Shown in pieces: positions 1-6,779 of a DNA stretch of 13,242 nt. The first letter of the stretch is position 1. Every line of letters starts with the position of its first letter. A program made the translations under genes and the position numbers. The DNA is from Eubacteriales Family XIII. Incertae Sedis bacterium. GTDB lineage: Bacteria; Bacillota; Clostridia; Peptostreptococcales; Anaerovoracaceae. Under the pieces are notes generated by a model. The model was given only the letters and a program-made list of their open reading frames with translations, was not told the DNA's origin and did no database searches. The stretch lies in assembly GCA_031283865.1 (NCBI GenBank), contig JAITAX010000120.1, positions 1 to 13,242 on the forward strand, given 5' to 3'.

Positions 1-141
1 AACACTTGCGTTTTTCGCAAGTTATTTTTGAAACGAATAAACTCCTGCATTTTTCGCAAGTTATTTTTGAAACGAATAAATACTTGCGTTTTTCGCAAGT
101 TATTTTTGAAATGAATAAACGCCTGCGATTTCTGCAATCGC
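1..141. repeat. 39-bp tandem repeat array with hairpins
   Basis: Three direct copies with an exact 39-bp period begin at positions 5, 44 and 83. A fourth, decayed copy starts at 122. Bases 1-4 fit the end of a preceding copy, so the array probably continues beyond the left edge. Copies 1 and 3 contain a perfect hairpin, ACTTGCG-TTTTT-CGCAAGT (4-22 and 82-100). In copy 2 the left arm has drifted. The last copy has its own 6-bp dyad (GCGATT/AATCGC, 125-141). The AT-rich units contrast with the GC-rich neighbourhood. Because 39 is a multiple of 3, the array reads as a 13-residue peptide repeat on each strand, but no start signal supports translation. Confidence 0.85.
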
Positions 142-239
142 TTTCACAACACGCCGCCGTCGCGTCGCTCACGGACACGGCTTTCGCGCGCGCTCGACCC
201 GATTACCGCCGTCGCAGACCGCCGGCGCGTCAAAACAAA

Positions 240-288
240 TGCTTGACAGGATGCCCCGTTCATGATAAATTGATAGTGTTGTCAAGCA
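240..288. promoter_or_regulatory. Inverted repeat bracketing the ylxM promoter
   Basis: Perfect 9-bp arms TGCTTGACA (240-248) and TGTCAAGCA (280-288) are separated by 31 bp and centred on the -10 region. The left arm includes the -35 hexamer and the right arm covers the predicted transcription start. The arrangement could be a paired operator, or chance reuse of the TTGACA word. No regulator is evident nearby. Confidence 0.4.
243..271 (+). promoter_or_regulatory. Sigma-A-type promoter for ylxM-ffh operon
   Basis: A perfect -35 TTGACA (243-248) lies 17 bp from a -10 TAAATT (266-271), which is preceded by an extended TGn (263-265). Transcription should start near 278, about 34 nt before the ylxM start codon. 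This is the only strong promoter seen ahead of the operon, which is one reason to reject an upstream extension of ylxM. Confidence 0.65.
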
Positions 289-311
289 ATTTGCATTACA
301 GGGGGTGGGAG

Positions 312-671
312 ATGCTGTTGGAGAATGCCTCCAAAATGAACCTGCTCTACGATTTTTACGGCGGCCTGTTGAAGAAAGGGCAGCGGGACGTCTTCCGCAT
401 GTACTACGCGGAGGACCTGTCCTTGGCGGAGATCGCCGCCGATATACGCATAAGCCGCCAAGGCGTTCACGACGCGTTGAAGCGGTCCGCCGCCGCGCTT
501 GAGTCCTATGAACGCGCGCTGGGGCTTGCGGAGAAGTACGCGCGTGCCGAGAGGACGGTGGCCCTCGCCGGGGCGGCGCTCGACCGACTGGCTGCGGAGC
601 GCGCGCAGGACGCCGAGCTGGCGAACAGCCTGCGCGACATTCGCGCCCTGCTCGACAGCTTGGAGCTGTGA
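312..671 (+). CDS. ylxM: YlxM/p13-like HTH protein, SRP-associated
   Basis: 119 residues, the usual size for the YlxM/p13 family, small helix-turn-helix proteins encoded beside ffh in Firmicutes. The N-terminus (NLLYDFYGGLLKKGQRDVF) and the HTH-like stretch at residues 36-58 (LSLAEIAADIRISRQGVHDA) match the sigma-70 region 4-like fold of the family. The C-terminal third is Ala/Arg/Glu-rich and probably helical. The start at 312 was chosen because the family begins here and a purine-rich AGGGGG (300-305) sits 6 nt upstream. The frame is open back to position 6, but that part crosses the promoter and the repeat array. In streptococci YlxM has been reported to modulate SRP activity; a role in SRP-dependent targeting here is by family only. 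Confidence 0.9.
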   Translation: MLLENASKMNLLYDFYGGLLKKGQRDVFRMYYAEDLSLAEIAADIRISRQGVHDALKRSAAALESYERALGLAEKYARAERTVALAGAALDRLAAERAQDAELANSLRDIRALLDSLEL

Positions 672-742
672 GCGGACACCGCAATCCGACAGTGACCGGG
701 CTTGCGGCGCCGCGCGCCGCGATCACCGCGATGGAGAAAAAA

Positions 743-2080
743 ATGGCTTTTGAAGGACTTTCCGAAAAACTGCAAGGCGTATTCAAGAAGCTCAAGGGCA
801 AGGGTGTGCTCAGCGAGAAAGACATCGACGAGGCCATGCGCGAGGTGAAACTGGCGCTTCTGGAGGCCGACGTCAACTTCAAGGTGGTGAAGCAGTTCGT
901 CGCCGACGTGCGCGCCAAATCCCTCGGGGCTGAGGTTTTGCAGAGCCTGACGCCCGCGCAGCAGGTGATTAAGATCGTGCAGGACGAGCTTGTTGGCTTG
1001 ATGGGCGGCACGAACAGCCGGCTGACCTACTCGCCGCGCGGCTTCACGACGCTGATGCTGGTCGGGCTGCAGGGTACGGGCAAGACCACCACCTGCGGCA
1101 AGTTAGCCAAATACCTGAAGAGCAACGGAAAGAAACCCATGCTGGCCGCCTGCGACATCTACAGGCCGGCCGCCGTGGATCAACTCGTCATCGTCGGCGA
1201 GAGCGTGGATACGCCCGTGTTCACGATGAAAGGATGCGCGGACCCGGTCCTGATCGCCGAGAGCGCCATGCGGGAAGCGGAACGCAAGGGCTTCGACGTG
1301 CTGATCGTGGACACGGCCGGCCGTCTGCAGATTGACGAGGCCATGATGGATGAATTGGTCCGCATCAAGAAGACCGTAAAACCGCATGAAATCCTGCTCG
1401 TACTCGATGCCATGACGGGCCAGGACGCCGTGAATGCAGCCGTAGGCTTCAACGAAGCGCTGGGCATAGACGGCATCATCATGACGAAGCTGGACGGCGA
1501 CGCGCGCGGCGGCGCAGCGCTGTCCGCGAAGAACGTGACGCAGCGCCCGATCAAGTTCATAGGCGTCGGGGAAAAGCTTGACGCACTCGAAGCTTTCCAC
1601 CCCGAGCGCATGGCTTCGCGCATACTGGGTATGGGCGATGTGATGAGCCTCATCGAGAAAGCGCAGGAGAGCTTTGACGACGCGCAGGCGGAAGAACTCG
1701 AGCGCAAGATGAAAAAAAACGAGTTCACGCTCGAGGATTTTCTCGAACAGATCGGGCAAATCAAAAAGATGGGCGGCCTTGCGAAGCTCATGGACATGCT
1801 CCCCGGCATGGGCAGCCGCGCCGCGAGCGCGGACATCGAGAACGGCGAGCGGGAGTTTCGGCAGATGGAAGCCATCATTCGCTCCATGACGAAAGAGGAA
1901 CGGCGCAACCCGGCCATCTTAAATTCCGGCAGGCGCAAGCGCATTGCGGCGGGGTCGGGGCAGCCCGTCACGAAGATCAACAGTCTGGTTAAGCGCTATG
2001 AAGAGGCGCGAAAGATGATGAAGCAGTTCATGACGGGGCCGAAGCACGCGCGAAACAAACTCTTCCGCGGCTTGAACTGA
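743..2080 (+). CDS. ffh: Signal recognition particle GTPase Ffh
   Basis: 445 residues, typical full length. Ffh binds SRP RNA and signal sequences of nascent membrane proteins and docks with FtsY at the membrane. The N domain spans about residues 1-85. The G domain carries the P-loop GLQGTGKTTT (108-117), DIYRPAA, DTAGRL (190-195) and TKLDGDARGG (248-257). The linker GVGEKLDALEAFHPERMASR precedes a Met-rich M domain (about 310-432) with the RNA-binding stretch around GRRKRIAAGSG. The start ATG at 743 gives the canonical MAFEGLSEKLQ and has a GGAG 6 nt upstream. An in-frame GTG at 668 overlaps the ylxM stop, but its 25 extra residues are unlike Ffh. It lies 71 bp after ylxM and shares its transcription unit. 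Confidence 0.98.
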   Translation: MAFEGLSEKLQGVFKKLKGKGVLSEKDIDEAMREVKLALLEADVNFKVVKQFVADVRAKSLGAEVLQSLTPAQQVIKIVQDELVGLMGGTNSRLTYSPRGFTTLMLVGLQGTGKTTTCGKLAKYLKSNGKKPMLAACDIYRPAAVDQLVIVGESVDTPVFTMKGCADPVLIAESAMREAERKGFDVLIVDTAGRLQIDEAMMDELVRIKKTVKPHEILLVLDAMTGQDAVNAAVGFNEALGIDGIIMTKLDGDARGGAALSAKNVTQRPIKFIGVGEKLDALEAFHPERMASRILGMGDVMSLIEKAQESFDDAQAEELERKMKKNEFTLEDFLEQIGQIKKMGGLAKLMDMLPGMGSRAASADIENGEREFRQMEAIIRSMTKEERRNPAILNSGRRKRIAAGSGQPVTKINSLVKRYEEARKMMKQFMTGPKHARNKLFRGLN

Positions 2081-2097
2081 ATCCGGAGGTTTTCCGC

Positions 2098-2208
2098 TTG
2101 CGTGAATATCCGTTACTGTCCAAACTCCTGTGGCCGACGGGCCGGAATTGCAACGAATATCCGAATGAGGCAAAGACGCCGTTTTTAACGGTGTGCAATA
2201 AATTTTAA
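2098..2208 (+). CDS. Possible 36-aa small ORF before rpsP
   Basis: A TTG start at 2098 lies 8 nt after GGAGG (2085-2089). The frame stays open for 36 codons and stops at 2206-2208, just ahead of the rpsP ribosome binding site. The peptide begins REYPLLSKLLWPTGRNC and contains two cysteines. I recognise no family. It could be a leader peptide coupled to rpsP translation, or a chance ORF; roughly 18 percent of random frames would stay open this long. Placement and binding-site spacing are the only support. Confidence 0.2.
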   Translation: MREYPLLSKLLWPTGRNCNEYPNEAKTPFLTVCNKF

Positions 2209-2225
2209 AGAGGAGAGGAAAGAAT

Positions 2226-2657
2226 ATGGCAGTTAAAATCAGATTGAGGAGAATGGGAGCGCACAAGAGGCCGTTTTACAGAATTGTCGCGGCGGATTCG
2301 AGGTCGCCGCGCGACGGTCGATTCATTGAGGAATTAGGCTATTACAATCCGCTGACCGATCCCGCAGACGTCAAGATCGACGTCGAGAAAGCGAAGAAGT
2401 GGATTTCGACCGGCGCCAAGCCGACGGACACTGTCCGAGGGCTTTTGAGGAAAGCCGGCGTGTTCGACGTCGCGAAGCCGGAGGAGTCGGCGGAGGCGGC
2501 TGTGCAGGTCGAAGAGGCGGCGGTCCCGGAGGCTGTGCCGGTCGAAACGGCGACAGAATTTGCTCAGGTCGAAGAGACCCCGGAAGCCGCGCAGGTTGAA
2601 GCCGCACCGGATGCCGAAGCGGACGAGAACGCGGAAACGCCCGCCGACGCCAACTGA
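2226..2657 (+). CDS. rpsP: 30S ribosomal protein S16 with acidic C-terminal tail
   Basis: The first ~84 residues are a standard S16: MAVKIRLRRMGAHKRPFYRI, then DSRSPRDGRFIEELGYYNP and a C-terminal GLLRKAGVFD. S16 is an early-to-mid assembly protein of the small subunit. After Lys84 the chain continues for 59 residues that are rich in Ala, Val, Glu and Pro, with about 18 acidic and no basic residues and loose VEE/VETA-type repeats. Most S16 proteins stop at about 80-90 residues, so this tail is unusual, though variable extensions are known in the family. It has a strong purine-rich binding site (AGGAGAGGAAAG, 2210-2221) close to the ATG. No convincing separate promoter was found in the 145 bp after ffh. 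Confidence 0.97.
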   Translation: MAVKIRLRRMGAHKRPFYRIVAADSRSPRDGRFIEELGYYNPLTDPADVKIDVEKAKKWISTGAKPTDTVRGLLRKAGVFDVAKPEESAEAAVQVEEAAVPEAVPVETATEFAQVEETPEAAQVEAAPDAEADENAETPADAN

Positions 2658-2696
2658 GCGCGCACAGGCCGTATGTAAAGAAGGGACACAGAGCGA

Positions 2697-2930
2697 ATGG
2701 AAGAATTGGTAAGAGCGATCGCAGCAGCGCTGGTCGAGAATCCCGACGCCATCGAGGTAATCACCGTGGACGGTGAAGAGGGTACGACCGTCATCGAGCT
2801 GCACGTCGCGCCGGAGGATATGGGCAAGGTCATCGGCAAACAGGGCCGCATCGCGAAAGCGCTGCGCGTGGTCGTAAAGGCGGCGGCGGTCAAAGAGAAC
2901 AAAAAAGTATCCGTGGAGATCATGCAGTAA
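2697..2930 (+). CDS. khpA: KH-domain RNA-binding protein KhpA (YlqC)
   Basis: 77 residues forming a single KH domain with the nucleic-acid-binding GxxG loop visible as VIGKQGR (GKQG at residues 47-50). The family is small (75-80 residues) and almost always lies between rpsP and rimM. In Gram-positive bacteria KhpA pairs with KhpB (Jag/EloR) and binds many RNAs, affecting cell division and elongation; no KhpB is in this window. The ATG at 2697 follows GAAGGG-type purines (2677-2686) at rather long spacing. Only 4 nt separate its stop from the rimM start, suggesting coupled translation. Confidence 0.95.
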   Translation: MEELVRAIAAALVENPDAIEVITVDGEEGTTVIELHVAPEDMGKVIGKQGRIAKALRVVVKAAAVKENKKVSVEIMQ

Positions 2931-2934
2931 TGCT

Positions 2935-3447
2935 ATGGAACAGACCGAACAGATTGCAATCGGAAAGATTGTCGCGGCGGTGGGCCTGCGCGGCGAGGTG
3001 AAAGTTTATCCCTATTCCGACAATAGGGAGCGCTTCGCGTCCGGAGCGGAATTTTTGATCGACGGCCGGCCCGCGCGCGTCGAAGCCGTCCGATTTGTGA
3101 AAAATCTGCCTATCCTTAAACTCGACGGCATCACGGACCGCGACGGAGCGGAATCCCTGCGCGGCTGCGTGCTTTCCATAAGCGCGCTTGCCTTGGCGCC
3201 GCTGCCCGACGGCGAATGGTATGTGCGGGACCTGATCGGCTGCGATGTATGCGATGAGGCGGGGCGCGTCCTCGGTGCGATTGCCGACGTGATTCAAAAC
3301 GGCGCGCAGGATCTCTATGAGATCGCCGTGCCGGACGGGAAGACTTTCCTGTTGCCTGCGGTGGGGGCTTTTGTCATTCATGTGGACGTGCGTGAAAAAC
3401 GCGTGGTCGCGCGCGTGCCGGACGACCTGTCCGCGCTTGCGACATGA
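2935..3447 (+). CDS. rimM: Ribosome maturation factor RimM
   Basis: 170 residues, normal length. The N-terminal RimM domain (about 8-90) opens with IAIGKIVAAVGLRGEVKVYP, the family signature. The PRC-barrel domain (about 95-165) includes EWYVRDLIGCDV and FLLPAVGAFVIHVD. RimM binds the 30S head, contacts S19 and assists 16S rRNA processing. No good ribosome binding site lies directly upstream: the nearest GGAG (2914-2917) is 17 nt from the ATG, so initiation probably depends on coupling to khpA, whose stop is 4 nt away. Its stop overlaps the trmD start by 4 nt (ATGA). Confidence 0.96.
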   Translation: MEQTEQIAIGKIVAAVGLRGEVKVYPYSDNRERFASGAEFLIDGRPARVEAVRFVKNLPILKLDGITDRDGAESLRGCVLSISALALAPLPDGEWYVRDLIGCDVCDEAGRVLGAIADVIQNGAQDLYEIAVPDGKTFLLPAVGAFVIHVDVREKRVVARVPDDLSALAT

Positions 3448-4181
3448 GGATACAGGTGCTGACCCTCTTTCCCGAGATGTTTGCGCCCGTTCTGGACGGC
3501 AGCATACTCGGCAGGGCGCGGGAACGGGGCCTTTTGGATGTTGAAACCGTTGATATACGCGCTTTTTCGACGGACAAGCACCGGAAGACCGACGACTATC
3601 CTTTCGGCGGCGGCGCGGGCATGGTGCTGACGCCGCAGCCTGTCTTTGACGCGCTCGCGCGGCTCGGCACGGAGGGGAAAAGGCTTGTCTGCATGTCGCC
3701 GCAGGGCCGGCTTTTGGACCAAGACCTCGTCCGGGAATTGGCGTGCGAGGAAGCGCTGCTGATCCTCTGCGGGCATTACGAGGGGATCGACCGGCGGGTG
3801 CTCGATTATTTTTGTTTCGAGGAAATCTCCGTGGGCGACTATGTCCTGACGGGCGGGGAGTTGCCCGCCATGATTTTGATTGACGCGACGGCCCGCCTAC
3901 TGCCGGACGTGCTCGGAAACCCGAGAGCGCACGATGAGGAATCCCACAGTCTTGGTCTCCTTGAGTACCCGCAGTACACGCGGCCCGCGTGCTTTCGCGG
4001 CATGGAAGCGCCGGAGGCACTGCTTTCGGGGAATCACAAGCGCATCCGCCTCTGGAAATTCGAAGAATCGATCAGGCTGACGCGGGAGCGCCGCCCTGAT
4101 CTGTTCGCGCGTTTTTTGGAGAACCCCGGCGAACTCGACAAGGATGAAAAGCGCATTCTGGCACGCCTGCTCACGGAGTAG
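3444..4181 (+). CDS. trmD: tRNA (guanine-N1)-methyltransferase TrmD
   Basis: 245 residues, full length. TrmD methylates G37 of tRNAs with SAM, preventing +1 frameshifting. The SPOUT trefoil-knot motifs are visible: DDYPFGGGAGMVL (50-62), SPQGRLLDQDL, LCGHYEGIDRRV (108-119) and SVGDYVLTGGELPA (129-142). The C-terminal domain has GLLEYPQYTRP (171-181) and LLSGNHKRIRLWK. By my alignment the catalytic Asp169 of the E. coli enzyme corresponds to Glu in EESHSLGLL here; I recall Glu at this position in other Firmicutes but could not check it. Translation is coupled to rimM through the ATGA overlap. rplS, the usual next gene, is missing. Confidence 0.97.
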   Translation: MRIQVLTLFPEMFAPVLDGSILGRARERGLLDVETVDIRAFSTDKHRKTDDYPFGGGAGMVLTPQPVFDALARLGTEGKRLVCMSPQGRLLDQDLVRELACEEALLILCGHYEGIDRRVLDYFCFEEISVGDYVLTGGELPAMILIDATARLLPDVLGNPRAHDEESHSLGLLEYPQYTRPACFRGMEAPEALLSGNHKRIRLWKFEESIRLTRERRPDLFARFLENPGELDKDEKRILARLLTE

Positions 4182-4234
4182 CGGAGGAATGAGGTGAATC
4201 CGGGTGTTGCTTGTGTTTTTTTGATTTTTAACCT

Positions 4235-4262
4235 AAATTTGCGTTAAATAAGCAAATTTTTT
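4235..4262 (+). terminator. Probable terminator after trmD
   Basis: A perfect 8-bp stem AAATTTGC (4235-4242) / GCAAATTT (4252-4259) with a 9-nt loop runs into a six-T tract (4257-4262). The stem is AT-rich, so termination may be partial. It lies between the trmD stop and a clear new promoter, which fits a boundary between transcription units. Confidence 0.5.
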
Positions 4263-4283
4263 GTTTATTTTTTGCGTTTTCTC

Positions 4284-4312
4284 TTGATGTAAGCAAAATT
4301 GTGTGTTATGCT
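4284..4312 (+). promoter_or_regulatory. Extended -10 promoter for AlbA_2 gene-scpAB
   Basis: TTGATG (4284-4289), a 17-bp spacer and TATGCT (4307-4312), with TGT (4304-4306) forming an extended -10. The upstream 60 bp are strongly AT-rich, like an UP element. The start would fall near 4319, about 27 nt before the AlbA_2 gene's ATG. It would drive that gene together with scpA and scpB, which follow with a 10-nt gap and an 11-nt overlap. Confidence 0.6.
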
Positions 4313-4345
4313 AAGTATGGAAGCACAAGATGGGGAGGAGGGATT

Positions 4346-6013
4346 ATGAACGAGGTCGAATTGTACCGGCTGATCCAAACGGTTCAAGCGCGTCGTTGCG
4401 AAACGCAAACCATAGAGGTCAAGGCCGCGCACCGGGGCTGCCCGGCAAGGCTGTACGATACGCTTTCTTCTTTTTCCAACCAAGACGACGGCGGCGTGAT
4501 TTTGTTCGGATTGGACGAGCGCGAAGGATTTAGGACGGTGGGCGTATACGACGCGCAGGATCTGCAGCACAGGGTCGCGGAGCAGTGCAAGCAGATGCAC
4601 CCCGTTGTGCGTCCCTTGTTTACGGTATGCGACGCGGGCGGCAAGCTTGTGGTTTCGGCTGAGATTCCCGGCGCGGATATTACGGAACGCCCTGTTTATT
4701 ATAAAGGCGTGGGCCGGATCAAGGGCGCTTTTGTTCGCATCGGCGAAGCGGACGAGGCCATGAGCGACTATGAGATCTACAGCTTCGACGCGTACCGCCG
4801 CAGGGTGCGGGACGATCTGCGGCCGGCGGAAGAGGCCGACATATCCCAATTGGATGAGGAATTGTTGTCGCAGTACCTTGTCGCCCTGAGAAAAAACAAG
4901 AAGAACGCGGCCAAGCTTTCGGACGAGGAGATGCTTCGGCTGATGGGCATTATTCGGGACGAAAAGCCAAGCTTGGCGGGCGTGCTTTGCTTTTCCAAAT
5001 ATCCGCAAGCGGCCTTTCCGCAGCTTTGCGTTACGGCTGTGGTCGTTCCGGGCCTGAAGATGGGGATTACCGGGCCGCAGGGCGAACGCTTTACGGACAA
5101 CAGCCGCATCGAGGGAACCATCGGGGAAATGATCGAGGATGCCGTGCTCTTTGTGGAGCGGAATATGCGCGTAAAGACCATCATCGGCGAAAACGGAAAG
5201 CGGGCGGACAAGACGGAATATCCCGTCGCGGCGGTCAGGGAAGCGGTTTTGAACGCCCTGATGCACAGGGATTACAGCATTCATACGGAGGGCGCGCCCG
5301 TGCGGATTCTGATGTTTAACGACCGTCTGGAGATTCGGAACGAGGGCGGCCTGTACGGCAATCTTACGATAGACAAGCTGGGCAAGGTGCACGCGGACAC
5401 GCGGAACCAAACGCTGGCAAACATCTTGGAAGTAATGAAAATCGCGGAAAATCGCTATTCCGGAATCCCGACGATACGGGATGAGATGATCCGTCACGGA
5501 CTTCCCGCCCCCATCTTTGAAAACAGGCGCGGAAATTTTGCGGTCACATTAAAAAACGACTATCCGGTCGAGGCGACACCGCACAGGTATGCGCCGGCAT
5601 TTTCGCCGGCCGGCGGACAGACGGACGTCGTGATGGAGGATCCGGCGATGTACGGCTATGATCCGGGCTCCCGGCCGATGATCGCGTTTCCCGCGCAGGG
5701 ACGGGACGGAGCGGCCGCGTATCGCTATGACGCCCCGGATATCCCTCGGGAGGCCCTGCCCGGTCTCGCGCCCGTCTCGCGGGAACGCGTCCCGGAAGCG
5801 CCGTATCGGTACGGCGCGCCGATCCGCGAACCGGCAGACATCGTATCTTTCTGCGAACAGCCGCGAACAAGGGAAGAAATCGCGAGATTTCTCGGAAAGA
5901 CGCAGTATTACGCGCTGAAGAACTTCGTGCGACCGCTGCTTGCGGAGGGCCGGTTGAAGATGACGATTCCGGACAGGCCCAAAAGCCGTTGGCAGAGATA
6001 TTACAGCGGATAG
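4346..6013 (+). CDS. AlbA_2/Schlafen-like domain ATP-binding regulator
   Basis: 555 residues, cytoplasmic (no signal or membrane segment seen). Residues ~17-135 look like an AlbA_2 (divergent AAA_4/Schlafen-type) domain: QTIEVKAA, then LSSFSNQDDGGVILFGLDE. Residues ~285-400 resemble the HATPase_c_4 region, with KTEYPVAAVREAVLNALMHR and DYS, the likely ATP-binding N-box (Asn303). A Pro/Ala/Tyr-rich, probably disordered linker follows (about 405-495) with repeats such as HRYAP, YRYDAP and YRYGAP. The chain ends in a winged-helix-like domain (497-553: TREEIARFLGKTQYYALKNF). Proteins of this design are usually annotated as putative transcriptional regulators; the ligand and DNA target are unknown. 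The ATG at 4346 has a strong GGGGAGGAGGG (4332-4342). Its stop overlaps the scpA binding site. Confidence 0.85.
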   Translation: MNEVELYRLIQTVQARRCETQTIEVKAAHRGCPARLYDTLSSFSNQDDGGVILFGLDEREGFRTVGVYDAQDLQHRVAEQCKQMHPVVRPLFTVCDAGGKLVVSAEIPGADITERPVYYKGVGRIKGAFVRIGEADEAMSDYEIYSFDAYRRRVRDDLRPAEEADISQLDEELLSQYLVALRKNKKNAAKLSDEEMLRLMGIIRDEKPSLAGVLCFSKYPQAAFPQLCVTAVVVPGLKMGITGPQGERFTDNSRIEGTIGEMIEDAVLFVERNMRVKTIIGENGKRADKTEYPVAAVREAVLNALMHRDYSIHTEGAPVRILMFNDRLEIRNEGGLYGNLTIDKLGKVHADTRNQTLANILEVMKIAENRYSGIPTIRDEMIRHGLPAPIFENRRGNFAVTLKNDYPVEATPHRYAPAFSPAGGQTDVVMEDPAMYGYDPGSRPMIAFPAQGRDGAAAYRYDAPDIPREALPGLAPVSRERVPEAPYRYGAPIREPADIVSFCEQPRTREEIARFLGKTQYYALKNFVRPLLAEGRLKMTIPDRPKSRWQRYYSG

Positions 6014-6023
6014 GAGGGCAGCT

Positions 6024-6779
6024 GTGGCATATAAGGTTAAGATAGATAACTTCGAAGGCCCTTTCGACCTGCTCTGTTATCTGATCGAGAGCGCCGAGAT
6101 GAACATTTACGATATACAGGTTTCGCAGATCACGAGGGATTATCTGGCGTATACAGAAGCGCTGCGCCTGTGCGATCCGGCGCTCGGCGGCGAGTTCATG
6201 GTTTTGGCGGCGAGCCTCATCGAATTGAAGTCGAAGATGCTGCTGCCGCGCAGCGGCGCCGCAGGGTCCGCCGCAGAAGAGGATCCGCGCAGCGAACTCG
6301 TCATGAAGCTGCTGCTCTACAAGCGCTTCAAATCGGCGGCGGCTCTTCTGCTGGAGCGCGAGGAACGGGCGGGGCTGTTTTTTGAGAAGCCGGCCGAGGA
6401 TCTGCAACCCTATACGAATGAGCCGGACGAATATCTGCGCATGGATCCCGAGCGCTTTGCGCAGGCGTTCAAGGCGTTTCTCGGCAGAAAGCAGCGCGTG
6501 GACGAGGTCAGAAGTATCTATGCGCGCGCCGAGAGACAGCAGGAAACGACGGAGGCGCGCATGTCGCTGATTAAGAACCTGTTTTCCCTCAAAAGGGTTT
6601 CAAGACTGCGGTTCCGCGAGCTTTTGAAGCGCGAGGATGATCGCTTTGAGAAAGTCTTGACTTTCGTCGCCCTGCTCGAAATGGTTCGAAACAGGACGGT
6701 GCGGGCGAAGCAGAACAGCGGCTTTGCGGAGATTACAGTGGAGCTTTGCGAAAAGGAGGAGCCGGCATATGCCGAATAA
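6024..6779 (+). CDS. scpA: Segregation and condensation protein A
   Basis: 251 residues, the normal ScpA (kleisin) length. The N-terminal signature KIDNFEGPFDLLCYLIESAEMN is cut here to its core FEGPFDLLCYLIESAE, followed by EFMVLAASLIELKSKMLLPR. The C-terminal winged helix contains FTFVALLE-type residues (about 215-240). ScpA bridges the SMC heads and recruits ScpB, compacting newly replicated origins. The GTG start at 6024 is supported by GGAGGG (6013-6018) and gives the canonical N-terminus MAYKVKIDNFEGP. It starts 10 nt after the AlbA_2 gene and overlaps scpB by 11 nt, so the three are very probably co-transcribed. Confidence 0.96.
   Translation: MAYKVKIDNFEGPFDLLCYLIESAEMNIYDIQVSQITRDYLAYTEALRLCDPALGGEFMVLAASLIELKSKMLLPRSGAAGSAAEEDPRSELVMKLLLYKRFKSAAALLLEREERAGLFFEKPAEDLQPYTNEPDEYLRMDPERFAQAFKAFLGRKQRVDEVRSIYARAERQQETTEARMSLIKNLFSLKRVSRLRFRELLKREDDRFEKVLTFVALLEMVRNRTVRAKQNSGFAEITVELCEKEEPAYAE

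Noticed and set aside
1..141. CRISPR array
   Set aside because: Repeats are contiguous with no unique spacers, and no cas genes are present.
6..311. Extension of ylxM to a 221-residue protein with N-terminal 13-residue repeats
   Set aside because: It passes through the tandem repeat array and the promoter at 243-271, has no ribosome binding site at 6, and exceeds the family's length; the family N-terminus starts at 312.
704..720. GC hairpin between ylxM and ffh as a terminator
   Set aside because: A 6-bp stem GCGGCG/CGCCGC exists but has no T tract and lies inside an otherwise continuous operon.
668..742. GTG at 668 as the ffh start (GTGA overlap with the ylxM stop)
   Set aside because: The extra 25 residues are unlike any Ffh N-terminus, and ATG 743 has a GGAG at proper spacing and gives MAFEGLSEKL.
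169..1011. 280-residue minus-strand ORF over ylxM and early ffh
   Set aside because: Low-complexity Arg/Pro/Ser-rich translation, a shadow of GC-rich coding sequence on the other strand.
2920..4020. 366-residue minus-strand ORF over rimM and trmD
   Set aside because: Both genes on the plus strand are complete and well recognised; the minus translation is Arg/Pro-rich with no family features.
4265..5497. 410-residue minus-strand ORF antisense to the AlbA_2 gene
   Set aside because: The plus-strand protein has clear conserved motifs; the antisense frame has no recognisable domain or binding site.
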